From positions 33,339 through 97,338 of the forward strand of contig JAKSLY010000005.1 in the NCBI GenBank assembly GCA_024400955.1: 64,000 nt of DNA. The letters are read 5' to 3'. Under the pieces are notes generated by a model, which saw only the letters and a program-made list of their open reading frames with translations, ran no database searches and was not told the DNA's origin. How positions within the stretch are numbered: position 1 is the stretch's first letter; every line of letters starts with the position of its first letter. Both the position numbers and the translations under genes were made by a program. Shown here piece by piece: positions 1-9,176 of the stretch. The DNA comes from Treponema sp. (GTDB taxonomy: Bacteria; Spirochaetota; Spirochaetia; Treponematales; Treponemataceae).

Positions 1-1794
1 ATTTCCCTATGGCTTTTGGCGGGTTTTACATTGCCATCAGCCACAATAGCAACCAGTCCAGAAGAATTTTCATTTTTAGGATCAACAAATTCCCCTTTGA
101 CATATATAAACAGTTCTGTATTTTACTTTTTTGGACTTTTTGTTGCTTGGCCCCTTTGCATCTTCAAAATGTTCAACTCAAGGGTGAAATCAACCATGTC
201 CCTTGTTTTTTTTGTTATGGCAATATGTGCCATAACAAATGTATATGTCTTTAAGCATGAATACGGAATGATTACAGTATTCTTCGGATTGCAAGACAAG
301 GGATGCCTAAAAATCAATTCATTACCAAACACCTTAGGATCTGCCATTACATTTCTCATAACTGTCCTCCTTTATATTATTTGCTCAAAGCATAAAAAGC
401 AGTATGCATTGTTTTCCATTGCAATCATCCTATCAATTTCAGAATTCATATTTGGACTCAGCAAATATGTTATCATCAATAGGGAATACCAAAAATATGT
501 CGTATTGCTGAAGGATAATTCAGACAGCAACAATACAATACAGCCTGAAATCAATTTAAGCAAAACCGAAAGAAATGTCGTTGTATTTTTCATTGATTTG
601 GCAATGACTCAATTATTTCCACATATTACTGAACAATTTCCAGAACTAAACAGGGATTTTTCTGGATTCACCTACTACCCAAACACATTAAGCTTTTCTG
701 GAAGCACATTAATCGCTTCCCCTGCCCTCCATGGGGGATATGATTACATGCCTTCAGAAATTGACAGCCGTTCAGATGAGTTGCTTGTGGAAAAACACAA
801 TGAATCATTGCTTGTCATGCCAACTCTTTTTAATAATGCGGGTTATGATGTAACACTTATTGACCCATGTGATGCAAACTACAAGGACAAATACGGCTTT
901 GAAATATATGATGGATTACCTGAAATCAACACCAAATCACTCATGGGAAAATACAGCAAAAATTATGCAGATGAACACCCTGACGCAGATCTTCTATCAA
1001 AAAATGAGGATAAAATTACAATAAAGGCCGTAAAAAGATTTTCAATTCTTCAAATGATATTTCCATCCATGAGAGATTCCTTTTACAATGGAGGGAAATA
1101 TTATCAGATTTATCCTAAAAACTTATCTTCTTCAAATGCATTCAACACCCTCGATTCGTTTTCTGAATTATATTATCTACCACAGATCACAGAAACAAAC
1201 AATAACAAACCAACTTACACATACATTTACAATCTCCTATTACACGAAGAATCTCCATTAAGAAATGATTTTTCATTAGGCAAGATTGATGAACAGCATC
1301 CTGAGGCTACAACAGGAAATTTCAAGCCATCGAATGCAACACAACGCAACTATTATCAGGTTTATGCGGCAGGGATAAAAATGCTTGCTTCTTGGATAAA
1401 CTTCCTGAAAGAAAACGAGGTATATGACAATACAAGAATAATCATAGTGTCAGATCATGGTAATACAGGAGCAGGATTTTCAAATTTCACCCCTTTACTT
1501 ATGGTGAAAGACTTTAATGAAACTGGAGAACTAAAAACTTCTAGTGAATTCATGACAAACGCAGAAACAGTAAATCTTGCCATAAAAAAACTGAATATAC
1601 CTGCGATAAATCCTATGAATGGAAACGCATTAAAAACAAAGGACGATTTTAACACCTTTGAAATTGGACTTGCAAAAACAGGTACTCGAAGTGCCCTGAG
1701 AATGAGAAATGAAAAAAAATTCCTATATGGGAAAAAGTATGTATTTACAGGAAAAGATGTTTACAACAATGACAACTGGAAACAAATAGAATAA
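1..1794 (+). CDS. YidC-sulfatase fusion protein, C-terminal part (5' end outside window)
   Basis: The frame is open from base 1, so the gene starts left of the window; the first in-frame start-like codon (TTG at 16) is internal. The visible part begins inside the membrane region (LPSATIATSPEEFSFLG) and aligns by eye with the middle of three complete paralogues at 10415, 15350 and 19305. It then carries an alkaline-phosphatase-fold sulfatase/phosphotransferase domain: metal-binding Asp in VVVFFIDLA, a probable Thr nucleophile in STLIASPALHGG, and the late metal site in IIIVSDHGN. It ends with the family's C-terminal NDNWKQ signature. No Cys/Ser-x-Pro-x-Arg formylglycine motif is present, so transfer of a phospho-group (LtaS/EptA-like) is more likely than sulfate hydrolysis; this is inference. 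Base composition is visibly more AT-rich than in the other paralogues. It converges on the gene at 1804 with nine bases between and no clear terminator. Confidence 0.85.
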   Translation: MSLWLLAGFTLPSATIATSPEEFSFLGSTNSPLTYINSSVFYFFGLFVAWPLCIFKMFNSRVKSTMSLVFFVMAICAITNVYVFKHEYGMITVFFGLQDKGCLKINSLPNTLGSAITFLITVLLYIICSKHKKQYALFSIAIILSISEFIFGLSKYVIINREYQKYVVLLKDNSDSNNTIQPEINLSKTERNVVVFFIDLAMTQLFPHITEQFPELNRDFSGFTYYPNTLSFSGSTLIASPALHGGYDYMPSEIDSRSDELLVEKHNESLLVMPTLFNNAGYDVTLIDPCDANYKDKYGFEIYDGLPEINTKSLMGKYSKNYADEHPDADLLSKNEDKITIKAVKRFSILQMIFPSMRDSFYNGGKYYQIYPKNLSSSNAFNTLDSFSELYYLPQITETNNNKPTYTYIYNLLLHEESPLRNDFSLGKIDEQHPEATTGNFKPSNATQRNYYQVYAAGIKMLASWINFLKENEVYDNTRIIIVSDHGNTGAGFSNFTPLLMVKDFNETGELKTSSEFMTNAETVNLAIKKLNIPAINPMNGNALKTKDDFNTFEIGLAKTGTRSALRMRNEKKFLYGKKYVFTGKDVYNNDNWKQIE

Positions 1795-1803
1795 TCAAAA
1801 ACG

Positions 1804-3120
1804 CTACAGCCATGAAAAGGACACGGTACAACTATGCTGCTTTTCTGCACCATAATATGTATCGATAACGAATTCTCCGGAAGATAATGAATTGCATTCC
1901 AACTTCAGTTCATTATCGTTTCTAAATGAATTAAATTCAGCAGTTTTGCCGTCCTTAGACACACAGTAAATGTCAAAACTAATTTTATCAAAGTCTCCAT
2001 GCCCCATGACAGGAATGACCCTTACAAAATTATTCATCAAATCATTTTCAATCTGCAAGCCCAAAACCCTTTCTTTACCATCCTGTAATTTGCTTTCGTA
2101 GGAAGAACAAAAATATCCGTTTCTTTCTTCATCAGGTAGTCTATAAAATTCACAAAACAGGCTCGTAAATTTTCTCATTCCCTTTTCATTAAGATGGTTG
2201 TCATCAAAAAAATCATCATCAGAGAAAGAACATTTCTTTTCTGACAAAAGATTAAAGTCATACAGATGATAGCCTTTCTTTCCAATCAAGTCAGAAATAT
2301 AGGAATAATACTCATCATAATTACCCTGCTCAACAAGATAAAAATCCGACTGCGGCTGAGCAAAGAAATTAAGCTTTATATTTTTCTCGCTACAAAAATT
2401 TATTATGTCATAAATGGTCTTTTCGAAATCAAAAGAAATCTCATCCATTCCTATTGGAGTTTCAATTCCAGAAGTAAATGTTCCATTTTCAATATAGTCA
2501 GACTCAAAGACAGATCCTTTTCCTGCATAATAAGCACCATTAGCCAAATGATAATTTTCTCTTCCCAAAAAACTCAAGATTCTGTTTTTAACCCGTCTCA
2601 CAACATGCCTTGGATTCAAGTCAATCAACGATTCTATTCCAATGGGACACAGGGAATTCAGCCAATACTTGGGGGCAGAAGCCGACATAATATATTTTAA
2701 TCTGGAAAAAGGATTATTTATGTAATTTTGAACAAGAAAAACATTTCTTTCTGGCTTAGACTTGGAAAAAATTCCAGCTCTTGTAGCCTGAGTAAAATCC
2801 ATCTCAAGCCAAATTTCCTTCGGCTGATATAAAAAAGCAGCTTCTCTAATTAAAAAAAATGTTCCGTCAATTCTTTGGCTCGGAGTTCCAGTGCAAAAGG
2901 TTTTTAAGCCAAGTTCTTCATCCATCATTTTAGGATACAAACCATGACTTACATGACTCGCACCACAAACCATCATGTCAATTCCATCCTGCCTGTAAAA
3001 TTCCTTGAACATCAATCTTGTATAACTGGCATCATCGTCCCTAACAAAAAAAGCTGTAAAAATGCACAATATGTAAAATATAAAGACAAATAACGCAAAT
3101 TTATAAATTTTCCTGAACAT
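1804..3120 (-). CDS. membrane-anchored SGNH/DltD-like protein (copy 1)
   Basis: A 438-residue protein with one N-terminal membrane anchor (about residues 7-26) and an extracytoplasmic SGNH-hydrolase-like domain. The nucleophile block is CGASHVSHG (Ser about 55) and the Asp/His block is DDNHLNEKG, matching the DltD/AlgX-like arrangement in which an SGNH protein works with an MBOAT acyltransferase. It is a clear paralogue of the protein at 7791-9173. A hairpin terminator (3183-3226) separates it from the acyl carrier protein gene, so it is expressed by readthrough or from its own promoter. The likely role is transferring or trimming acyl or aminoacyl groups on an exported polymer; the substrate is unknown. 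About 100 C-terminal residues beyond the DxxH block form an extra beta-rich region also found in the paralogue. Confidence 0.72.
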   Translation of the reverse strand: MFRKIYKFALFVFIFYILCIFTAFFVRDDDASYTRLMFKEFYRQDGIDMMVCGASHVSHGLYPKMMDEELGLKTFCTGTPSQRIDGTFFLIREAAFLYQPKEIWLEMDFTQATRAGIFSKSKPERNVFLVQNYINNPFSRLKYIMSASAPKYWLNSLCPIGIESLIDLNPRHVVRRVKNRILSFLGRENYHLANGAYYAGKGSVFESDYIENGTFTSGIETPIGMDEISFDFEKTIYDIINFCSEKNIKLNFFAQPQSDFYLVEQGNYDEYYSYISDLIGKKGYHLYDFNLLSEKKCSFSDDDFFDDNHLNEKGMRKFTSLFCEFYRLPDEERNGYFCSSYESKLQDGKERVLGLQIENDLMNNFVRVIPVMGHGDFDKISFDIYCVSKDGKTAEFNSFRNDNELKLECNSLSSGEFVIDTYYGAEKQHSCTVSFSWL

Positions 3121-3182
3121 ACCTATTCCATTCTATTCAAATGACGTGAGAAGAACAACATTTTTACTGGCATAAGCCAAAA

Positions 3183-3226
3183 CAAAAAGGCACACTCCAT
3201 CCAAATAAGGAAAAAAAGTGTGCCTG
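3183..3226 (-). terminator. intrinsic terminator after the acyl carrier protein gene
   Basis: On the minus strand AGGCACACT pairs with AGTGTGCCT around a loop of about 20 bases and is followed by a T-rich run. It lies directly downstream of the carrier-protein stop codon and upstream of SGNH copy 1. Confidence 0.7.
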
Positions 3227-3240
3227 TTAGCCTGCAGCGA

Positions 3241-3462
3241 CTACTGCAGTCTTTCAACCATGGCCCAGAGGGACTGAGCTGAATTGAAATTTTCCGGAAC
3301 TATATCAGCCGGTGAAATGTCGATTTCAAAAGTATCCTTCAACTGTGTAACAATCTGCACAATGTCAAAGGAATCAAGAATTGCATTGTCGATGAGCCCT
3401 GTCTCGCTTTCAAAATCCACATCAGGCTTGATTTCCTTCAAAATATCCAGTAATTCGTCCAT
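3241..3462 (-). CDS. acyl/aminoacyl carrier protein (DltC-like)
   Basis: A 73-residue acidic protein with the phosphopantetheine attachment motif DSFDIV (Ser31) in a four-helix carrier-protein pattern; the length matches DltC and small peptidyl carrier proteins. GAGGAG lies seven bases before the ATG. It sits 62 bases downstream of the PLP decarboxylase and one gene below the adenylating ligase, so the likely cycle is ligase-dependent loading of an amino acid onto Ser31, followed by handover to the MBOAT/SGNH pair. The nature of the amino acid cannot be told from sequence. Calling it DltC would imply D-alanine, which is not shown. Confidence 0.85.
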   Translation of the reverse strand: MDELLDILKEIKPDVDFESETGLIDNAILDSFDIVQIVTQLKDTFEIDISPADIVPENFNSAQSLWAMVERLQ

Positions 3463-3524
3463 AAAAATCTCCTCTTTAATAATCTAATAATTATAAGTCA
3501 TTACAATTAAGGGAATCCCTAAAA

Positions 3525-4709
3525 CTAGCAATTTACAGGGACTCCATTAAGTATACAAGTTTCCTGTGCAGTACGCAACAGTTCCACATCCTTGCCCGAT
3601 GCCTTTAATATTGCAGGAAGAGGATGGCTCAGGAAAAGGTAAATTCCTTCCGTTACGGAATAGGCCCCAATGTCACGGAATGCAAGGAAGTCCCCTTCCG
3701 CAGGAGATGCAAGGGATAGCTTTCTTAAGACAACATCGGCTGTAGTACAAAGGGAACCTGCAATGGTACAATCCACTACTTCCGACGACGATGGATTTCC
3801 TGCAGCATGACAAGTGCGGGGATTTTTCATTCCCATCATCTGGCCGTAATAATTAATGTGGTTGATTCCTCCGTCGATTATGCAGTAACGGTTCTTTTCA
3901 TCACCCTTAACATCCATGATTCTTGTAACATAGGTTCCAAAGGAAGAAGCAACATAACGGCCCATTTCAAGTACATAATCATACCGTGATTTTTCCATGA
4001 GGGTTACGAATTCTTCAAGGTCAGTAAAATTGCGGCTTTCATCCTTGCCGGAAAAATAGTCATAGCCAAGTCCCGGTCCATATTCAATGCTTGAAAAGGT
4101 GATGCCCGTCTCAGACTGCAAGGTGTCGCAAAAGGATTCAATGTAAGTAATTTCTTCTGCGATTTTCTTAAGCTTCTTCTGGGTGCCGGTAAAGAAATGA
4201 ATTCCACGGATGTTAATGCTTTCGTATTTCTTAAGTTCAGCAACACAGTCGTATACATCCCTTTCGCTCATGCCAAACTGATTGCCGCTGGTAAGGCGAA
4301 TGATTACATCCTGAGGGTGATTTTCCTGGCTTTCAAGGACCCTTACAAGATGGGCAAGATGAGTCTTTGATTCAAGGGTGATGGTGTTTACCTTAAGATC
4401 ATAGGCCCGCCTTACATCCTCAAAAGTCTTGCAAACCCCGGAGAAAACGATTTTAGATGGAGATAATCCAGCCTTTTCGCAGATGGTAAGTTCACCAGGA
4501 GAACAGACTTCAAAAAGAATGTCATCATCCTTAAGCATTCCAACGGCAAAGGCATTGGCCTTGATTGCATAGCAAAGCCTTGAATTTCCAGGAAGACGGC
4601 TTTTAATCTGAGCCACCCGTTCCTTAAGTTCATCCTCGTCAAAAAGATAAAATGGAGTTCCGTATTTTTCTGCAAGCTGCGGAATTCCTGAAAGTTCAAT
4701 TTCAGCCAT
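3525..4709 (-). CDS. PLP-dependent fold-type III decarboxylase (LysA-like)
   Basis: A 394-residue alanine-racemase-fold PLP decarboxylase. The PLP lysine is in YAIKAN (Lys50), a glycine loop in EYGPGLGYDYF binds phosphate, and the partner-subunit Cys is in GSLCTTADV where LysA and ornithine decarboxylase carry their active-site Cys. The start at 4709 is chosen because GGAGG lies 11 bases upstream and the frame then overlaps the ligase stop by eight bases; a start at 4739 would lie deeper inside the ligase. Ligase plus PLP decarboxylase plus carrier protein is a trio known from exosortase-A-type exopolysaccharide loci, where annotators name them exosortase-associated. Here the trio occurs with an MBOAT/SGNH pair instead. 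It is distinct from the probable housekeeping lysA at 46592. The substrate (free or carrier-bound amino acid) is unknown. Confidence 0.82.
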   Translation of the reverse strand: MAEIELSGIPQLAEKYGTPFYLFDEDELKERVAQIKSRLPGNSRLCYAIKANAFAVGMLKDDDILFEVCSPGELTICEKAGLSPSKIVFSGVCKTFEDVRRAYDLKVNTITLESKTHLAHLVRVLESQENHPQDVIIRLTSGNQFGMSERDVYDCVAELKKYESINIRGIHFFTGTQKKLKKIAEEITYIESFCDTLQSETGITFSSIEYGPGLGYDYFSGKDESRNFTDLEEFVTLMEKSRYDYVLEMGRYVASSFGTYVTRIMDVKGDEKNRYCIIDGGINHINYYGQMMGMKNPRTCHAAGNPSSSEVVDCTIAGSLCTTADVVLRKLSLASPAEGDFLAFRDIGAYSVTEGIYLFLSHPLPAILKASGKDVELLRTAQETCILNGVPVNC

Positions 4710-6204
4710 TGAGCTTAACCTCCAGAGCTTTCCTGTCAATTTTTCCGTTCTTTGTCATGGGAAATTCAGGAATATAGATGAAATCACTTGGAATCATGTA
4801 GGAAGGAATTGCAGCCTTTAGCATGGTAACGATTTCCTTCTTTTCAGTCTCCTTTCCAATATAGAAGGCAAAAATCTTGTTCTGGGTAAAGATACAGCAG
4901 GTTCTTGTAATGTTGTCGTGCTTGGAAACAGCGCCCTCAATTTCTCCAAGCTCGATTCTGTGGCCCATGTGCTTGATCTGGGTATCCTTTCGTCCAATGT
5001 AATAAAGGTTTCCGTCTTCACCGAATTTTGCAAGGTCACCGGTCTTATAGATTCTTTCATACCTTGAAGGATTAATCGGATTCTGGACAAAGACCTCGGC
5101 TGTTTTTGGTGAATTGTAATATCCAATTGCAACGCATGTTCCGCTTACGCAAAGTTCACCTTCCTTTCCAGCTTCCGTAATTTCATTGCCATCTTCATCA
5201 AGAAGGAAAACCCTTTCGTTGGGGAATGCCTGCCCGATGGGAAGAGGATCCGGAATTGAATCCCTTGGAATCCTGTAGTATGTACAGTTGCAGGTTATTT
5301 CCGTTGGGCCATAAAGATTTATGTATTCAGCCTCAGGCACGAACTTCTTCCAAATCTCAAGCTGCTTGCATGGCATGACCTCACCGGAGAACATGATTTT
5401 TCTGAGCTTAGAAGGAACCTTATAGTCAAATCCATTGAGGGTGGAAACCATGCACAGGGCAGAGACAGCCCAGATGAGAACAGTAATCTCACGTTCCTCA
5501 AGATAGTCCAAAAGCTTTGTAGGGAAAGAAAAGAACATCTTTGGAACAAGGTGAACGGAAGCCCCAGTGAAAACGCCTGAGAAAATATCCTTTACCGAAA
5601 CATCAAAATCAAGGGGTGCCTGGTTTGCAATGTTGTCTGAAGACTGAATTCCAAAAATTTCCGTAAAGCAGTAAATGAAGTCTATAACCGACCTGTGGCC
5701 AACTACGACAGCCTTAGGATTTCCAGTGGAACCGGAAGTAAAGTTTGCATAGACTGCATCCGTATCGATGATGTTACGGCGCCTTGCATCTGCTCCAGAA
5801 CCGTCAGCATTTTCCGCTTCCTTCTCAAGATCATCAAAGTAAAGTGGACTTACATTAAGGGAAGCAAGTTTCTTTTCATACTTCCTGTCAGCAATGATAT
5901 TTGCAACACCCAATGTGCCGATCATGGAATTAAGGCGTTCATCCGGGAAGCTCCAGTCAAAATATGAATAGAAGCAACCGGCATACATGGAAGCAAAAAA
6001 GAATTTTATGGTCCTTACGGACTTTTCAATCATGATGGGAACCGCATTACCGGCCTTAAAGTGTCTTGCAATGACGACAGAAAGCTTTTTCGATTCTGCC
6101 ACAAGTTCTGCCCATGTAATTTTAGAAGTTACATCTGCAAAGGCAGTCTTATCCGGATATTTTCCAGCAGTTTCTTCAAGATAATCCAGCAGGGTATATT
6201 TCAT
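4702..6204 (-). CDS. amino-acid adenylating ligase (DltA-like)
   Basis: A 500-residue ANL-superfamily enzyme with adenylation core motifs in order: FTSGSTGNPKAVVVGH, FDVSVKDIF, NLYGPTEIT, YKTGDLAKF, a hinge in GRKDTQIKHMGHRIELGEIE, and the C-terminal catalytic Lys in TKNGKIDRKAL. The length fits DltA. FDVS at the A4 position carries the Asp that binds an alpha-amino group in amino-acid-activating members, so an amino acid rather than a fatty acid is the likely substrate. It should adenylate that amino acid with ATP and load it onto the carrier protein at 3241. GGAGAG lies seven bases before the ATG. It is 17 bases downstream of the MBOAT gene and overlaps the decarboxylase, so the genes are translationally coupled. 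Confidence 0.85.
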   Translation of the reverse strand: MKYTLLDYLEETAGKYPDKTAFADVTSKITWAELVAESKKLSVVIARHFKAGNAVPIMIEKSVRTIKFFFASMYAGCFYSYFDWSFPDERLNSMIGTLGVANIIADRKYEKKLASLNVSPLYFDDLEKEAENADGSGADARRRNIIDTDAVYANFTSGSTGNPKAVVVGHRSVIDFIYCFTEIFGIQSSDNIANQAPLDFDVSVKDIFSGVFTGASVHLVPKMFFSFPTKLLDYLEEREITVLIWAVSALCMVSTLNGFDYKVPSKLRKIMFSGEVMPCKQLEIWKKFVPEAEYINLYGPTEITCNCTYYRIPRDSIPDPLPIGQAFPNERVFLLDEDGNEITEAGKEGELCVSGTCVAIGYYNSPKTAEVFVQNPINPSRYERIYKTGDLAKFGEDGNLYYIGRKDTQIKHMGHRIELGEIEGAVSKHDNITRTCCIFTQNKIFAFYIGKETEKKEIVTMLKAAIPSYMIPSDFIYIPEFPMTKNGKIDRKALEVKLNG

Positions 6205-6221
6205 CTTAACTCTCCATTAAA

Positions 6222-7772
6222 TCAGTATTGTGCGTACATGAATCCCGTGTCGCCAGCAGTAAAGGTCAGCGACAGAATTACAAGAATCAGGGGTACATAA
6301 TAGCATGCCCAGCGGAAAGCAATATTCCGCCTCTTGATTGACTCCCAAACATCAACCTTGTTTTCCTTAAGGACGCTGACAACAAAGACGATGGCACATC
6401 CGATTGCAACAAGGATGATCTGGGATTCAAAGTTTGAAATCTTTCCAAGGACATCGTTCCAGTAGGACTTATGGAGCATTGGAAGGATTCCGCCAAAGTG
6501 AACAAATGTATTCTTAAGGAACACAAAGCTCTTCTTTACATCAACAATCCTGTCAAAATACCATCCGATGTTTACAATGACAAAGGTTCTTACGATCCTG
6601 AAAATATGGAACCACCTGGATTCCGTGTCTATGTGAAGCTTTTTGTTTACATCTTCAAAAACAGGCTTAAACATGTCGCTCAGGGCAATGACAAGGCCGT
6701 TGTAAAGTCCCCAGATAAGGAAATGAAGTTCCGGGCCATGCCAGATTCCAACAAGGACAAAAACTATGATGTTTGCAATGCAGGCAGGAAGAACCCGTCC
6801 AAAATGCTTTCCAAACCTTGAAGCGAATTTTCCAAGGCTGTTCATCTTCTTTGTAAATGAAAGCGGATAGAAAACGTAGTCCTTCATCCACAATCCAAGG
6901 CTTATGTGCCACCTGCGCCAGAAATCGGCAAGGCTTGTTGCAAAATATGGCTGGCGGAAATTTGGCTGCATCTTGATTCCGAAGAGTTCTGCAACACCAA
7001 GAACGATGTCAATTCCACCGGAGAAATCTGCATACTGATAGGCTGAATACATGAGGATTCCAAAGACGATGATGTTCCCTGGAAGTGAAGAAAAGTTAGG
7101 ATCAAGAATGTCGCTGATTCTTTTTACAAGCATGTCGGCAATAAGGAACTTCTTAAGGCAACCGTACAGAATCAGCATGACTCCATGCTTGATGTTCTCA
7201 AAATCAAAGGGGTGCTCTTCCCTAAACTGCTTTCCAAGATTGTCGTAGCGGTTTATAGGCCCCATGAGGAACTGAGGAAAGAATGAAACATAGATGAAGT
7301 ACCGCAAGAAATTTGTCTCCCTGCCATACTTTGAATTATAAACGTCCATGAAGTAGGAAATGGTCTGCAGGGTGTAGTAGGAAATTGCAAGCGGAAGGAA
7401 CAATGTTTTTGCCCCAACAAGGACGCGCCAATACTTAAGGTAGAACAGAAGTCCTATATCAAGCAAAAGCATGAGTACAAGGACAAGTCTCTTTCTGTTA
7501 AGAACACTGTTCTTGTAGGCCTTGAATTCTTCCTTTGAAAGCTCAGCCTTCCTAGCTTTTACAGACTCGTTGAACTTTCCAACAACCTGGGCTGCAAAAA
7601 ATGAAATTGCAGAACTTGCCGCAACAAAGACAAGGTTCCAAACTCCACTATAAAAGTAGAAGAAAGTGTTGGCAGCAAAAATGCAGATCCACTGAAACTT
7701 CCTTGGCACCAGGTAATAGACAAGGAGAGCAAATCCTATGAAAAATGCAAATGTAAATGAAAACAGATTCAT
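6222..7772 (-). CDS. MBOAT-family O-acyltransferase (DltB-like)
   Basis: A 516-residue polytopic membrane protein of the membrane-bound O-acyltransferase family. It has the conserved cytoplasmic block FWRRWHISLGLWMKDYVFYPL and the catalytic His in GIWHG (His345). Length and organisation match DltB and AlgI. In such systems the MBOAT takes an acyl or aminoacyl group from a cytoplasmic carrier across the membrane to an SGNH partner. Both the carrier system (4702, 3241) and an SGNH partner (7791, 18 bases upstream) are present. AAGGGA precedes the ATG by nine bases. Acyl specificity cannot be read from the sequence. Confidence 0.9.
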   Translation of the reverse strand: MNLFSFTFAFFIGFALLVYYLVPRKFQWICIFAANTFFYFYSGVWNLVFVAASSAISFFAAQVVGKFNESVKARKAELSKEEFKAYKNSVLNRKRLVLVLMLLLDIGLLFYLKYWRVLVGAKTLFLPLAISYYTLQTISYFMDVYNSKYGRETNFLRYFIYVSFFPQFLMGPINRYDNLGKQFREEHPFDFENIKHGVMLILYGCLKKFLIADMLVKRISDILDPNFSSLPGNIIVFGILMYSAYQYADFSGGIDIVLGVAELFGIKMQPNFRQPYFATSLADFWRRWHISLGLWMKDYVFYPLSFTKKMNSLGKFASRFGKHFGRVLPACIANIIVFVLVGIWHGPELHFLIWGLYNGLVIALSDMFKPVFEDVNKKLHIDTESRWFHIFRIVRTFVIVNIGWYFDRIVDVKKSFVFLKNTFVHFGGILPMLHKSYWNDVLGKISNFESQIILVAIGCAIVFVVSVLKENKVDVWESIKRRNIAFRWACYYVPLILVILSLTFTAGDTGFMYAQY

Positions 7773-7790
7773 AATAATTCCCTTTATATT

Positions 7791-9173
7791 CTAATATGAA
7801 GCAAACCTGCCTGAACAGACATTCTGCTGAACACCATCAAGATAACTGATGACCCTGATCTTGCCGGAAGAATTTCCCGGAAAGCGAATTTCAAAACAAT
7901 TCCTGTCAGAACCATATTCATTATCAGAAGACAGGGCACAAAACTGGAAGGAACCGCCAGAAGCATTCTTCATGAAAGGCTGTTCCCCATCACCCAAATC
8001 CAAAAACACATCGTAGGTAATCCGTTCAGGCTCAACGTGGTTCACGACAGGAACAACATCCATGGCACGCCCGTCATCCTTTTCAAGAAGCACAAGACCG
8101 TAAACCTTGTCTTCCTGGGCCTGCATCTTTTCTGCATAGCTTGAATAGAAGAAATCAGACCTGTCATATTTGTCGAGGAAAAAGCTGCAGAAAATTTCCG
8201 TCCACTTTTTTACGCCATACTTATTGAAGTGATTGTCATCATGAAAATCGCAGTCTTCGAGGGGAAGGTATTCTTCCTTGGCAAGGTTGAAGTCATAGAA
8301 TTCAAATCCGCGCTCAGAGCAGAAATCCCTGCAGAATGAATAATACTCATCGTAGTTGCCCTTTTCGTTCAGGTAAAAGTCCGAGTTTGGCATGTTGTAG
8401 AAAATCAGTTCCACATTCTTCTGCCTGCAGTCTTCAATGATTTTGTCGATTGTCCTTACCCAGTCGGAGTTAACGTTTTCCACATGAATGGGGCCTTCAA
8501 CAACCGGAGAAGAAAAAGTCCCGTTTTCAACAACGCGTATGTCCAGAAGGGATCCCTTGCCAGCGTAATCGGCATCCTTATCCACATAGTTGTAGCTCCA
8601 GTAGTCTCCATTAAAAAAGGACTTAAGGCGGAACTTCAAATCCTTGGGATTGAGGGTCATGTGCTTGTCTTTTCCAATGGGAAGAATTGAATTCAGGTAG
8701 TACCTTGGCGAAGACATGCTCAGCATGTAGTCAAGCTTAATCCTTGGATCACGGATGCTCTTTAAAAGGGAATAATCCGGCTTGAATCCATTTCGATCCT
8801 TTACGGGAGGCCTTGTTGCAATGGCAAAGTCAAGTTCAACAAAGATCTTTTCCACGTCATAAAGCTTAAGGGCCTGCTGAATTATGGCATAGCTTCCTTC
8901 GATGTTCTGGCCTGCTGAACCTGTGCAGAAAGTGTTCTTTCCAAAAACAGCATCGGAAACCGTAGTGTCGATTCCATGGGACACGTGGCTTGCACCGGAA
9001 AAAAGAACGTCTATGTTTCTGCCTTCCTTCTTCTGCTCATAGAATTCGTGCATGAATACACGGGTATAGGAAGAACTTTCATCGCACAAAAGAAAAGCCA
9101 GGACAAAACAGATGCAGTAAAAGATTCCAAAAAAGAGAATGATTTTTAAAGGTAGTTTTAATTTTCTATTCAT
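7791..9173 (-). CDS. membrane-anchored SGNH/DltD-like protein (copy 2)
   Basis: A 460-residue paralogue of the protein at 1804. It has an N-terminal membrane anchor (about residues 8-29), the nucleophile block SGASHVSHG (Ser62) and the late catalytic block DFHDDNHFNKYG. It starts three bases after the stop of the CDP-glycerol transferase-like gene and is followed after 18 bases by the MBOAT gene, making it the more likely dedicated partner of that MBOAT. As with DltD or AlgX, the catalytic domain should sit outside the cytoplasmic membrane. Acceptor and acyl group are unknown. Confidence 0.75.
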   Translation of the reverse strand: MNRKLKLPLKIILFFGIFYCICFVLAFLLCDESSSYTRVFMHEFYEQKKEGRNIDVLFSGASHVSHGIDTTVSDAVFGKNTFCTGSAGQNIEGSYAIIQQALKLYDVEKIFVELDFAIATRPPVKDRNGFKPDYSLLKSIRDPRIKLDYMLSMSSPRYYLNSILPIGKDKHMTLNPKDLKFRLKSFFNGDYWSYNYVDKDADYAGKGSLLDIRVVENGTFSSPVVEGPIHVENVNSDWVRTIDKIIEDCRQKNVELIFYNMPNSDFYLNEKGNYDEYYSFCRDFCSERGFEFYDFNLAKEEYLPLEDCDFHDDNHFNKYGVKKWTEIFCSFFLDKYDRSDFFYSSYAEKMQAQEDKVYGLVLLEKDDGRAMDVVPVVNHVEPERITYDVFLDLGDGEQPFMKNASGGSFQFCALSSDNEYGSDRNCFEIRFPGNSSGKIRVISYLDGVQQNVCSGRFASY

Positions 9174-9176
9174 CTG

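Noticed and set aside
3241..6204. Genuine D-alanylation genes dltA and dltC
   Set aside because: The domain types fit, but the adjacent PLP decarboxylase and the absence of teichoic-acid context make D-alanine unproven, so gene symbols were withheld.
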